This document shows, one piece after another, positions 1-11,200 of a stretch of 64,000 nt of DNA. Source of the stretch: Anaeramoeba flamelloides. Lineage: Eukaryota; Metamonada; Anaeramoebidae. The DNA is taken from NCBI GenBank assembly GCA_027625915.1, contig JANTQA010000063.1, positions 5,413,501-5,477,500 on the forward strand. Reading direction: 5' to 3'. The notes beneath the pieces are model-generated. The model worked only from the letters and a program-made list of their open reading frames with translations, was not told the origin of the DNA and made no database searches. The stretch's first letter is position 1, and each line of letters begins with the position of its first letter. The position numbers and the translations under genes were made by a program.

Positions 1-962
1 AAATTTAATTAAATACGAATCTATGGTGAAGATAATCCTTAAAATGATAAAATTGTTCTTTTCGTTCGAATTTAATCTTGAATTTTGTACAAATATTTTT
101 TTACTTTAAATACAACAATTAGTGTTAAAACACTCATCAAATGTTTATTTTTACAAGAATAGGATCGGTTCAAAATCGGAGCCTTCTTACGAAAATGTCC
201 ATCGTATTAAAAAAAACTGTTATTGTGTTTAATCCACAATTATGTCGTTTATTATTTATTATTATTATTTTTTTATTAATTAATCTTATTTTTCATTTTC
301 AGGTTCTATTAACAACTAATTTTGCAATTGAAATTTAAGTTATTGTGTGTTCTAATTAGTATTTAGAACTTGTTAATTCTCATAAAATTTTATTCATCGG
401 GATCTAAGAAAGAAAAAACTACATATTATTCCTAAAATTTTCTCACTCGTAAATCAAAATGAAAAAGAAGGTTGTGAAAAAACAACTTTTTTAGAAAATT
501 TCTTGTTATATGAAAGTGCCATACCCTGAGACCTTGTTAATAATTTTCTTCTAAATTTTAATGTTATCATTAATTAGTTTAGAGGGCATGAGCTCTACAT
601 ATAAAATCCCCAAAAAGGAGAAAATTGCAAAAAAAATTGGATTTATTGTTTGTTATTGACAGGCTAGGTTAGAATTTGACAAAGTCTTAATAAATTCTTG
701 TGTATTGTATTGAATCCTCCAAAATTCACATTTCCTCAAAAAGAAAAGATCATTTTTTATCAACTTAGAATAAAGAAATTTATTTTTTAAAATAAAAAAA
801 AAAGTGACTAAAATTATGTCAAATTTAATTCCCATTGGATCCTAACATTAAAAATTCCACCAAACCTTTCCCACACAACCTCAACCCAATTTCACTTGAT
901 ACTGTCAAATTGTATTTTGAGAGAAACGATCCAAAAAAAACAATTTCAAAGAAGAATTAAAA

Positions 963-1112
963 ATGTATTTTGTGTTTGGCAATTATCATGTTGTTCGAAA
1001 AACAATTCGAGGAGACACTCTCCTCTTAGTCATGACTGGGGGATTTAATTCAAGAAAAAACAAAAAGAACCAAAAAAAAAAAAAAAAAAACAGACAAAAT
1101 AACATTCTTTGA
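963..1112 (+). CDS. Possible short ORF, 49 codons, unknown
   Basis: An ATG at 963 opens a 49-residue frame closed by TGA at 1,110-1,112. The first 33 residues look more protein-like than the surroundings, with VVRKTIRGDTLLLVMTGG as the most convincing part, and the local G+C is raised. The tail is a Lys/Asn run encoded by a long A tract. No family is recognised. It could be one exon of a split gene, decayed coding DNA, or chance. No clear splice sites flank it. Confidence 0.2.
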   Translation: MYFVFGNYHVVRKTIRGDTLLLVMTGGFNSRKNKKNQKKKKKNRQNNIL

Positions 1113-1845
1113 AATAATTAATACAGTCGTTCAAGTCCTACCATGAAAATTTATAAGACCCTGAAATTGATTTTCTATTTTGAAATTTTATTTTGTACAA
1201 CAAACTGTAAAAGGGTTATCAAAGCTTATCATAAATCATAAAATTTATAATATAAGATTAAAAAAGAAGTTATCCATTTTTTGGTTTTGAGAATTGTCAA
1301 GCAAATTCAATAAAATACTTTCATTAATGCTTAACTTCAATTTCCAAAATTGTTAAAATCTCGGGTTTTTACAATTGAAAAACAAAGATTGAAAAATACT
1401 TTCAAGTTTCCATGGTTTCTGTGATTTTTGTGATTTCAATTCTTGAGAACATTTAATTTTTGTCTTGGTTTTTATAAAAAAAAAATAACTCTAATGAATG
1501 AATAGAAGTTGAAAATTTAATCCGATTATGATAGAAATTGAATTTTATATTTCAAAAAACACAACTTTATAATAGACAACCAATTTACATGTCTTATAAA
1601 ATTTCCACAGTAGGGCTGGAGTGGTTGTATGGTTTGTGGAGATAATGTAACAATTCAAGGTAACTCAATGATTTAAAATCATTGGAAATACTATCATTTA
1701 AATTTAAAGTTGATTATTGAGAGTGTTTTTAATGTTAAAAAATCGTGATTATTTTTTTTTTTTTTCATTTTCACGATCCTTAACGGTTTTCTAGTTCACG
1801 TATCTCAAAATTTCTTTGTGAATTTTTCATTTAAAAAATGATAAA

Positions 1846-2193
1846 GCAATTTCAAACCTGGTGCGCACGATTTAACTTAAGCTAAAATTTCAATTTTCAT
1901 TCAACTTTCATTGAACTTCAAGGTCTGTTAAAACTAAATCAAGCGTTTAACACCAAAACTCAAGAATATCTGAATGACAAGCTTCGTAAACAACTTTTCA
2001 CTTTTTCTTTTAAACTTTTTTGAAATTATTTTTAAAAAAATTCCATTTTGTAAGGGATCTTGGATATTAAGGACAATACCAGAAGATTTGAGTCCAAAAT
2101 AACAATCGCCCTTTTCAATTGAAAGGAGTTTAAAGAAAGTTTAATGAAAATTTTAAGTTAAATTTAATCCGTGCGCACCATGTTTGAAATTGC
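1846..2193. mobile_element. Fold-back/MITE-like element, about 350 bp
   Basis: The two ends are imperfect inverted copies of about 80 bp. The left end starts GCAATTTCAAACCTGGTGCG, and the right end read on the minus strand starts GCAATTTCAAACATGGTGCG. Both share the unusual block GGTGCGCACG. The 8 bases AAAATGAT occur just outside both ends in the same direction (1,835-1,842 and 2,199-2,206), which could be a target duplication of hAT size, although a few bases separate them from the arms. The interior has no open frame. Confidence 0.6.
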
Positions 2194-3073
2194 TGTCTAA
2201 AATGATTTTTTGATCCAAATTGGAGAATATTTTAAAGATCATTCCTTTACATATTCCAATGAATCGAAACAAATTGTCTTGTGGCTATTTGGTAAATTGC
2301 CAACATCATCCTTAATAGTCTTTTTTAACTTTTTTTCCCTTTTTTCATTTTTTTTCAAAAGTTCCTGATAAATTCAAAATAATTTCATAAAATTTTTAAT
2401 TCAATTTCCGATTTTATAATCTCAATTAAGGTAACTTTTAAAACAACCCGAGAGAAAGAACCGTTTGAGGGGAAACCAAATTTTCAAAGTTTTATAAACA
2501 TTTAAACCAATAAAAGACTTTCTTCAAAGCTGTGTAAAAAAATTTGTAAAAGGGAAAATGAAGTAAAAATTTACAGATATTTATTTGAATTTGAAATTAA
2601 AAGTATAAAATTTATCTCACAACTCCAAAAAAAGAAAAGCGATACTAATGATAAGATTTTTATTTTATCAGGGCTCTTAAAGATCTTTTAGGTTTTTTCA
2701 TCCAACAAACAAAGGATCAAATATTTGGGAAATTGAAAGAAAAATCTTCATTTATTAATCGAAAAACAATAATAGAAAAAATTGATCCTATCCGTTATTA
2801 TTCCAGAGGTTCAAGTTGTTGTTTTCAATCTATTGGGTGTTTGTTTTTTTGATTTGAAAAACTTTGCTTTGGTTTTTTTTTTGGTATTAAAAATGGAGGA
2901 AAAAAAATTTAGTATTTATTAGCAATAAATACATGTCATCAAATCAATTGTCAAACACAAAGAAAATCAGAGAGAACTTTTTTCTGTACGTTTTGTTTTT
3001 CTCAGTTACACAATCAAGCTTGTGATTTAATTTTTCATTGGATCTTATGGAAGGATTATCAAAAAGAAAAGTT

Positions 3074-3580
3074 TTATTTGTTTTGTTCATTCTCTTTCTT
3101 TTCCTTAAAATTCGTTGAAGTCATTTAAAAAGTTGAACAATACAAGACAAAGACAAACGATTTGAATTAAAGACTTACAATTTTTTCTGTTTCTAAGGAG
3201 TTTATTCTAATATTTCCGTTGTGTGTGCTTGTTAAATTTTTTTTCTTCTTTGGTTTTTTGTGTTTCTTTTGGTTAAAGTTTTCTTGTGTTGTTTGTAAAA
3301 TAGCTTCTTTGAATGACATTAAAGAATTCATTTCTTTTTTCATTCTAACTAATTGGAGTTTGAGGTTTTGATTTTCAAAAGACAAAAATTTTATTTCTTC
3401 ATCCTTTGTAGAGATTGTGTTTTTGGATTCGTGTAATTCATTTGCAAACATTTCCAATTTTTTATTTAAATTATGGTTCTTATGAACGAGAGACAGAATT
3501 TGTTCAGACTGAAGTTGGTACAATTCACGAACCGAACTTAAACCTTTCTCAAGTTCTTGTTTGTGTAAATTGTTATTCAT
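3074..3580 (-). CDS. Small coiled-coil protein, two exons
   Basis: An ATG at 3,580 opens a frame of 134 codons rich in Leu, Glu, Lys, Asn and Gln. Hydrophobic residues are heptad-like from about residue 5 to 85 (for example SVRELYQLQSEQILSLVHKN), followed by a basic KKHKKPKKKKN stretch. The frame could stop six codons before its present end, because a good donor GTAAGT begins at 3,178. An acceptor at 3,104-3,105 then joins in phase to nine codons ending TAA at 3,074, giving 143 residues and a 75 bp intron (3,104-3,178). Reading through without splicing gives 137 residues ending at 3,167. No family is recognised. A dimerising or scaffold role is inference from composition alone. Confidence 0.55.
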
Positions 3581-3737
3581 CAAGAAAAAGATCTTTTTTT
3601 GTGAATGTAAAAAAAAATGGATTTTGAGATTCTTTTGTGATCAAGGGCTTTATCTATCATTTTTTTAATATGTGGGTTATTTAAGAAGTAAATGTGTCAA
3701 AAATTTTGGATTATTTATTAAAAAAAGAGCTATTTAA

Positions 3738-4875
3738 GGTTTACAATCCCTGAAATTGGAAAGAAGATTATCTTGTGTAGGGTGTATTGATTTGTTAATT
3801 TGGTTCTTAGCTGATCGATCTTGGATTTGTTAAGAGTTTTAAAAGTGGTTCAAAATGGCAATTTTTGACAATTTACTTTTTTTTTTTTTCCAAAATCAAA
3901 ATTGAAGACTGGTAAGATTAATAGAGTGATACGTGTTTAAGAATAAATTTAAAATATTTGGGTAATAGAAGAAAATATTGAAATACTTTTTTGTCACTTA
4001 ACTTTATAAAAAAAAATTGTTTTATAAAAGCTCGAAATAAAACAAAACCTAATTAATAATTTCAATCAACAACATACACAAACCTCATTTTATTATAACT
4101 TAAGTTCCATCTAATTAATCTTACACTCTTCAATTCGGATTTTGGATAAAAAAAATTAAATTGTCAAAAATTGCCATTTTGATTTTTTTTTTTAATGGTT
4201 GAAGGGAGTGATCAAAGATCCTCTTACTCACTCTGATTACGAATGGTAAATTAGTAATTTAGATGATAAAGAAGAAAAAATATTTTGGAATCGAGCAAGT
4301 TACAATTTTTTATTGGTTGAAAAAACAAAAAGAAAAATTAAAAAAAAAAAAAAATTGAAAAAAAGCAAGTTAAAAACAAAAAAAATTTTTTTTTCAAAGA
4401 CAGTTGGTAAACAATCAAAAAAAAACAACTGTACATTTTTATCAAGAACACTCATTAAAAGTAACAAGATACTTTTATTTAAAATTTTTTTGTTTCATTA
4501 TTTCTAAGAAATCGTGAATGCTTCGTTGAGAGGTAGTTGTTTAGTTGCTGCCATTTTTTTCTTTGTGATCCAATCTTTTTTGTTCGTTCCAGTTTTTGTT
4601 TTTGTCTTTTCTTTTTATTTTCAAGTTTCCCATGCCGAATAGTTTCTTTCCTTCGAGTATTAGTAGGTAACCACTTGATTTTTCTCCTTAGTAACTCTTC
4701 TTCCCAATAAAAAGGAAAATCAACTAGGGAAAAAATAGAAAAAAATAAAAATTGCAATTTTGAACCACATTTAAAACTCTTAACAAATCCAAGATCGATC
4801 AGCTAAGAACCAAATTAACAAATCAATACACCCTACACAAGATAATCTTCTTTCCAATTTCAGGGATTGTAAACC
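3738..4875. mobile_element. TTAA-bounded element with 133 bp inverted ends
   Basis: Bases 3,738-3,870 and 4,743-4,875 are inverted copies differing at only a few positions. Both outer ends read GGTTTACAATCCCTGAAATT inwards. TTAA stands immediately outside on each side (3,734-3,737 and 4,876-4,879). A TTAA target duplication is the hallmark of piggyBac-type DNA transposons, so that class is inferred. At about 1.1 kb it is too short for a full piggyBac transposase (usually over 500 residues). The only sizeable frame (minus, 4,479-4,757) is a basic stretch without a recognised transposase motif, so it looks non-autonomous. The near identity of the ends points to recent insertion. An inner inverted copy of 25-30 bases of the left end lies at 4,157-4,185. 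Confidence 0.75.
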
Positions 4876-4977
4876 TTAAGGGATAATTTTTTAAGGAAAA
4901 AAATATAAAATTTCCTTAGAAATTAGTAAAAATAGAATGATTACACAAATTCAATTCAGAATTTAGAACATATTAAT

Positions 4978-5159
4978 TACCGAGATTTGAATTTTAAATG
5001 GATAAAATTTTCTCTTCATTTTCATATTTTTATTTTTCAAATAGAGGCTGAAGCCATAAATTACAAAATAATTCTATTTGAGAACACTATTTATAATAGA
5101 AAAATATTGGAAAGGAAGTGAAAATGTTTTTTCCCACTTATAATTCAAATATCAGTATA
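4978..5159. repeat. Small inverted-repeat element, copy 1
   Basis: About 45 bp at the left (around 4,978-5,030) is repeated inverted at the right (around 5,113-5,159). The right end read inwards contains GATATTTGAATTATAAGTGG and runs into TTTTCACTTC. A second copy of the same design lies at 7,838-8,008. No coding capacity. Confidence 0.5.
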
Positions 5160-6616
5160 TAAATAAGTCAAACTTCAATTTTTATTTTATTTTTTGTATA
5201 CTATTTGAGACTGAATTTGTGTAGTATTAGAACGAGAAATTAAAGAATACCTTAAATTGAAATTATTGATTTTATAATTAAATTGAGAGTATTTTAAACA
5301 AGGAAAATCAATTAATTGTGTTTCTAAACGTGCGCCCTGGAGTATAAAGATTGATGAGGTTTGATTAAATTATATTTTCTTTATTTTACATAAACTTTGG
5401 TTTTTTTGTGTTTTTATTTGTAAAATTAGATCGATAAAAATCTAGTACCAAAAAAAAAGAATTTTTTGTGAGGATAAAGGATTGGAAGTTAACGAATAAA
5501 AAACTTTTGATTTTTGTGCTGTAAATTCAAATTTTAATTTGAACTTGGTATTATTTGTAGCTATTAAAAAAAATATTTTTTTCTTTTTTTCAAAATTTTA
5601 GTAAAATACAAATAACCATTTCAATTAGAAACTTAATTAAAAAATTTTTTTATTAAGGACTTACCAATCAATTAATAATTATACTCTTAAATTCAGATTT
5701 TGTAAAAAAATATAAATAAATTAAAAAAACTTTCTTTTTTGTGTGGTATTGAAATTCATACTCAATCATATGGTAAAAAATTGTCGAATGGATAAAATTT
5801 TTAAATCAATTATTCGTGAAAATTCAAATTTAATTGTAAATATTACTAAAAAAAAAAAACCAAGTGTTCATTTTTTTATTATTATAATAATTGCTTTGTA
5901 TAATCCTTTTTTTATGTATTCGTAATAAAATTATTACTACCCTTGATAAATGAAGGATCTAAACCCCAATTCAAAATTTTTAACACACCAAAATTCGATT
6001 TGTGAAAAAAAAAAAACTTATTTAATCAATTCAAGAAGATTTACCAAATTAGAACCATTCACTAATTGAAATTTTAACGCTCGATTATAAATTACAATAC
6101 TCAAAAAACAATAAATAAATAATTATCAATACAAATAAATCATGGTGTGTGTTAAAAATTTTGGAGAGAGCCAAACAAAAAAATACATTGGTAATTTGTT
6201 TAAATTCTATTAGGAATATTGATGGATCAAAGGTTAGATACTACCAAATAATTTTATTTGAGTTCTTCTATTTAAAAGAACTCAACTTTAACCTAATATC
6301 AATGGTTTGAAAAAAATTTTGATCCAACGAAACAAATTACGTAATTCAAAAAATAAAATGAAAACAAAAAGTAAAAGATGAAAAAATTATTTTAATATTT
6401 TACAAAAATCAAAATCATCTTCAATTTCAATGAAATTGTATTATTTTGATTGTTTGGAAGGTTTTAGCTGTATGGAAAATTTTGAATTTTAGTTTATTTC
6501 TCAAACCCGTAATATTATCCTCTAACAAAATTCAAATTTTTTATTTCAAAACTTACTCGGTAAATAATTATTAAATCTCATAATTTATTGACTCAAATAT
6601 TTCTTGTAAAAAAACC

Positions 6617-6621
<5 letters not shown>

Positions 6622-6693
<72 letters not shown>
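6622..6693. repeat. TA dinucleotide microsatellite, 72 bp
   Basis: Uninterrupted alternating T and A, about 36 units. A shorter tract of the same kind lies at 7,050-7,077. Confidence 0.95.
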
Positions 6694-6696
<3 letters not shown>

Positions 6697-7046
6697 TTTA
6701 TCTCTTCTTTTCGAAATGATATAATTATTATAGTTATAACAATCCAAAAACTGTTCATTTTCTGATTTATTTATATATATATTACTGAAAAATTAAATTT
6801 GTATAATTAAAAAAGAAATTAAATAGAATATCTCCAAGAATTATTTTTAATTTAATTTTTAATTATATTATTCAATTTTCTATCCAATGATACACTAATG
6901 ATTAAATTTCAAAAATTATTGAATAATTTGATTTTCTTTTTTACCCTAAGTGTTGAAATTAAAAATTTGAATTTTGTTTAAGGATGATAGTGTGGCTTTG
7001 GATATATAGATCCTTCGTTTACTAAATAAAGTAATAATTTTATTCT

Positions 7047-7049
<3 letters not shown>

Positions 7050-7077
<28 letters not shown>
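7050..7077. repeat. TA dinucleotide microsatellite, 28 bp
   Basis: Uninterrupted alternating T and A, ending at an AAGG. Confidence 0.9.
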
Positions 7078-7080
<3 letters not shown>

Positions 7081-7204
7081 ATTATACAAAGCAATTATTA
7101 TAACAATAAAAAAATAATTACATGTTTTTTTTTTTTAGTAATGTTTACAATTAAATTTGAATTTGCTTGAATACTAGATTTAAAAATTTTTTCCATTTGA
7201 CATT

Positions 7205-7310
7205 TTTTTTCCAAAATAGTAAGTCGAAGATCAACCAGCCAAGAACCAAAAGAACAATTCGCCACACCAAACATAAGATAATTTTTTTCATTCTTTAGGG
7301 ATTATGAACC
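7205..7310. repeat. Solo end of the TTAA-bounded element
   Basis: This stretch follows the right end of the 3,738-4,875 element with moderate divergence (AGCCAAGAACCAAA, CACACCAAACATAAGATAAT, AGGGATTATGAACC) and again stops at TTAA (7,311-7,314). No inverted partner was found nearby, so it is an old, truncated relative. Confidence 0.5.
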
Positions 7311-7837
7311 TTAAATTAGTGATGTTTAAAATTAAAATAAGAAAAAATGATAGCTTGTGGATCTTTTTTACAATTCAAAATTATTTTAATTTTGGGATCA
7401 TAGTTGAGTACAGTATACATCACAAACAAACAAAAAGACACCCAAAAACAAATAGAGAGATCCAAATTACAATTCATTTTTTACCTAAACTCTTTTAGTA
7501 AAAGAAAAAAGGAAAATGTAATAACAATTTTTTTTCGATTCTTATTCAAATACAATTATTACTAAAATCTAAAACAATTGACCAAGTCCGTTTAATATAA
7601 ATAAGTTATCTTTTAATTGTTTCACTGCGTTGTGGTATTGTCTTGAGAAATATATTTAGCACTTTTTTTCACTTGCACAAAATAGAAAATCTTTCCAGCT
7701 CAATAGCTTGGAAATTTTTTATTAATTTAATGGTTAACAAAATCATTCCCTGAAATTATTAAAGTCAAGAGTTCAATTAAATAAACTTTTTAAACTCTCT
7801 CTAAAATTATTCAGTAACTAAAACAAGAACGCAGTAA

Positions 7838-8008
7838 CTACTGGTATTTGAATTAAAAATAGGAACTTTTTTCACTTGATTTACAATTTTCTTGTTGGAA
7901 CAAAACCTCCAATTTACAACCTACTTCTTGAGGAAACTCTTTTTGGAAAGGAAATATGAGAAAATGAAGTGAAAATTATTTTCCTATTTATAATTTAAAT
8001 ACCAGTAG
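7838..8008. repeat. Small inverted-repeat element, copy 2
   Basis: The left end reads CTACTGGTATTTGAATTAAA and the right end read on the minus strand reads CTACTGGTATTTAAATTATA. Both continue through AAATAGGAA to a TTTTCACTT block. It ends about 220 bp before the helicase start codon, so it may sit in the promoter. Confidence 0.55.
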
Positions 8009-8230
8009 TGAAAATAAATAACCAACTTTTCAAATTTTGTAATAAAAACATAAAAAACCAATACCTTCTTCTCAATCAGTTTCAAAACAAAGTATTTTAT
8101 TTGAGAGTGAATTTATTTTTTTAATCTTTTGTAAAAAATTAGATTTTTTTGTTTCTTTATTCCAAAACCATTACAAAATTAATTCAAGAAAAACCTTTCT
8201 TGTTCAACAAATTATTCAGCAAAAAAACAA

Positions 8231-11200
8231 ATGGAACAATTACGTTTATTAGCACTCAAAAACAAGCTATTAAACGAACTTGAAAACATTGCGTCACTTG
8301 ACGATATTGTTTATGTTGAATTTCTACTGGACTTGTCTGACAAATCTAAAAATTATAAAGATTTTGAAAGCAAGTTAGTTGAAATTGAGTGTGGTTTTGA
8401 AATTAGTTTTATTGAAAAGATCTATAATTTAATACAAGAAGTACGACCTTCTGGTGAGAACATCAAAATTAAAAAAGAAGAGACCACTCAAACAAAAAAG
8501 TCGAGTATTGATCGATTAATTTTCCCCGGGCTCGCAATTTCTGATGACCCAAATAGCAAATTTGGGAACAAGGCAGAGGAAAACAAGGATGATAAAAAAA
8601 AACTGTTAACGATCAAAATTGAAAAAGATAGTTTCCAGAAAGAAAAAGAAGGGAATGAAAGTGTTCTTAAAAAAGAAAAAAACGCAATACCAATAAAATT
8701 AGATCAGAGCAATTCAACGTCTCAAGCTAGCAAACAAAATAAAAAAGACCAATTAAAAAAAATTGAAATCGAAAAAGAAAAAGAAACAACCCAACAAAAA
8801 AAAAAACCAATCACAAAAGAAAGCTCAAGCTCTTCATCTGTATCATTATCTTCAGATTCTTCAGATTCGTCTGACTCCTCTGACTCCTCTGACTCCTCTG
8901 ACTCATCGGATTCCTCTGATTCTTCAGATTCTATAGATTTATCAGATTTATCTGATTCTTCCGACTCCTCTGACTCTTCTGACTCTTCTGACTCTTCTGA
9001 TAAAAAAAAAAAAAAGAAAAAAAAAAAAGAATTAAATTCTTCTGATGACTCAAGTTCGACAACTGACTCTTCGTCATCTTTGTCAAGTTCGGCTGATTCA
9101 TCTGCTTTAACAGGTTCTGAAAAAAAAAAAAAAAAATTAACAAAAAAGCAATCGAAAAAAGAAAAAAAAAAAAAGTTATTAAAAAAATTGAAGGAAAAAG
9201 AAAAACTGAAACAAAAAAAAAAGAAAGAAAGAAAAAAAAAGAAAAAGAAATTAAAAGAACAGAAAAAACAAAAGAAAAAAGAAAGGAAAATGAAAAAGAA
9301 ATTAAAAAAAGAAAAAAAAAAAGAATTGAACAAAAACGAAAACAAAAACGAAAACGAAAAGGACGAAGACCACGAGAAAGAAAAAGAAAAAAAAAAAAAA
9401 AAGGAAAGTGAAAACAAAAGTGAAAACGAAATCGACACAAATACAGGATCAGAAACCAAGAATAACCAAATGGAGATTCAAGTCAAGAGCTTTAAAAGGT
9501 TACGTAAGGATCGAAGACGAAGGTTGTCAAGATGGGACATTGACTTTGATCATAAACGATTTATGGTAAGTGTAGGGTACGTTGCACCGATTACATTGTG
9601 GAATAAAAAATATGGGTTTACTTCAAAATGGGATTTAGGACAAGCTAAAAAGTTAAAGTCTGACAACGGCCAAGGGCAAGGCAAAAGCGAAGCAACAGAG
9701 GAAGAAGCATTCGATATAACCCATCCAAGGCATAAATATTTACCAATTAATTCCTTAAGAAATTTTAATTTAGATTATACCCTTGAAAGGAAAAGACAGC
9801 ACTCGTCTTTGGTCGAATATTATACTAACAATGGCAATACCAATAATCAGAATAAACAACGAAAGTATCAGGGCGAATTAGATGACGAGCCTGTTCAATT
9901 TAAAATTTATCAAGGAATTGTCACTTCAATCAAGGAGTTTGGGTGCTTTATTTTACTGAAGGGCGTGAAAGGAAAATTTATCGGGCTATGTTATGTCAAG
10001 AATATGTGTAAAGTTGAAAGCGATCAAAATGACGAATTGGCAATAAGCAACGAAGATCAGAGTAACAGCGGCAAACAAGAACCGGCTGACTTGGTTAAAA
10101 AAAATCAAGAAGTATGGGTAAAAGTATTTGCATCAGCGGGCAAAAGGGTTGCATTATCTATGAAAGAAGTTGATCAAAAAACGGGACAAGATTTATTTCC
10201 GCGGTCACCAATTTCTGGAAGATTAGTTTCGCAAGAAGAAGATAATAACGGCAATGAATTTGCTTTAGTCGCTCAAGGCAATGTCAATGTGAGCGGTAAT
10301 AGCAATAGCAATAAAAGCAACCAACGAAATTTCCAATCGAATAATTTCCAAATCGAGGAAAGAAAAACATTTTTGGACAAAAACAGAAGCAACCCCACCG
10401 ACCCCCAGGGGAAAGTTGTGGCTATCAACCCAAAAAGCACGCTTGAAATGGAGGAAGAAATCAACGAGCAGATTTTACAATCGCTGAGTAAAGACATCCA
10501 AAGAGACATTCGAACGGCGATTGAATTGGGGCAAGACCCACGGGAGAATATCCAGAGATTGTACGCATTAAAGAAGCATTTTGGAATTGGCAATGATAAG
10601 CTGGGCATAAATGGCCTCGGGATTGGGAAGTCTACCCAAACGCGATTCCGGCAAATTTCAAGTCCAGAAAGATGGGAGAACAAGCAACTCAAGCAAGCCG
10701 GATTCTTCAATGTAAATGAATCTGTGAATTATGACGACGAACTTGGCGGGCTAGATTTAGAATATGAGGAAGTCGCCGAAGATATTGAAATTGAGCGTAC
10801 CAACGAGGAACCGCTTTTTTTGCAGGGGCAGACCCAAAATTCAATTACGCTGAGCCCCATTAAAATCGTCAAAAACCCAGACGGCTCATTGCAAAGGGCA
10901 GCAGTGACGCAATCCGCCATTTCAAAGGAAAGAAGAGAAATACTGACCCAGGAGAGGAATGATCTTATTGATTCGATCCCAAAGAATCTTAATAGGCCCT
11001 GGGCAGATCCGCTGTCGAAAAAGGAGGATCGGAAGTTTGCGCAGGACTTCAGGGGCATTGGCATTGTGGGGATTAACAAGTCGACATCGAACCAAAAATT
11101 GATTCCCGAATGGAAGAAATCCACCTTTGGGAAGGCGATCAGTTATGGTAAAAAAACAACACTGTCGATCAAGGAGCAGAGGGAGTCCCTGCCAATTTTC

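Larger units (their letters stand above)
1..3073. other. Gene-poor AT-rich spacer
   Basis: No recognisable protein family appears here. The stretch holds a 49-codon open frame at 963, a fold-back element at 1,846-2,193 and many short A or T runs. The longer open frame near 141-338 is Ile/Leu/Phe-rich in the way AT-rich noncoding DNA often is, and was not accepted. Confidence 0.5.
4880..8230. other. Spacer upstream of the helicase gene
   Basis: No gene is recognised. It contains two copies of a small inverted-repeat element (4,978-5,159 and 7,838-8,008), two TA dinucleotide tracts and a lone element end at 7,205-7,310. A 10 bp-stem hairpin (TTGAGTTCTT, with its complement after a 10-base loop) lies near 6,259-6,288. 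The final 200 bases before 8,231 are T-rich then A-rich and would hold the helicase promoter and leader. Confidence 0.5.

Noticed and set aside
8722-9459. Long minus-strand frames rich in Phe, Ser and Glu over the helicase low-complexity region
   Set aside because: They are the antisense of Lys/Glu and Ser-Asp tracts of the helicase exon. The sense frame carries the recognised domains.
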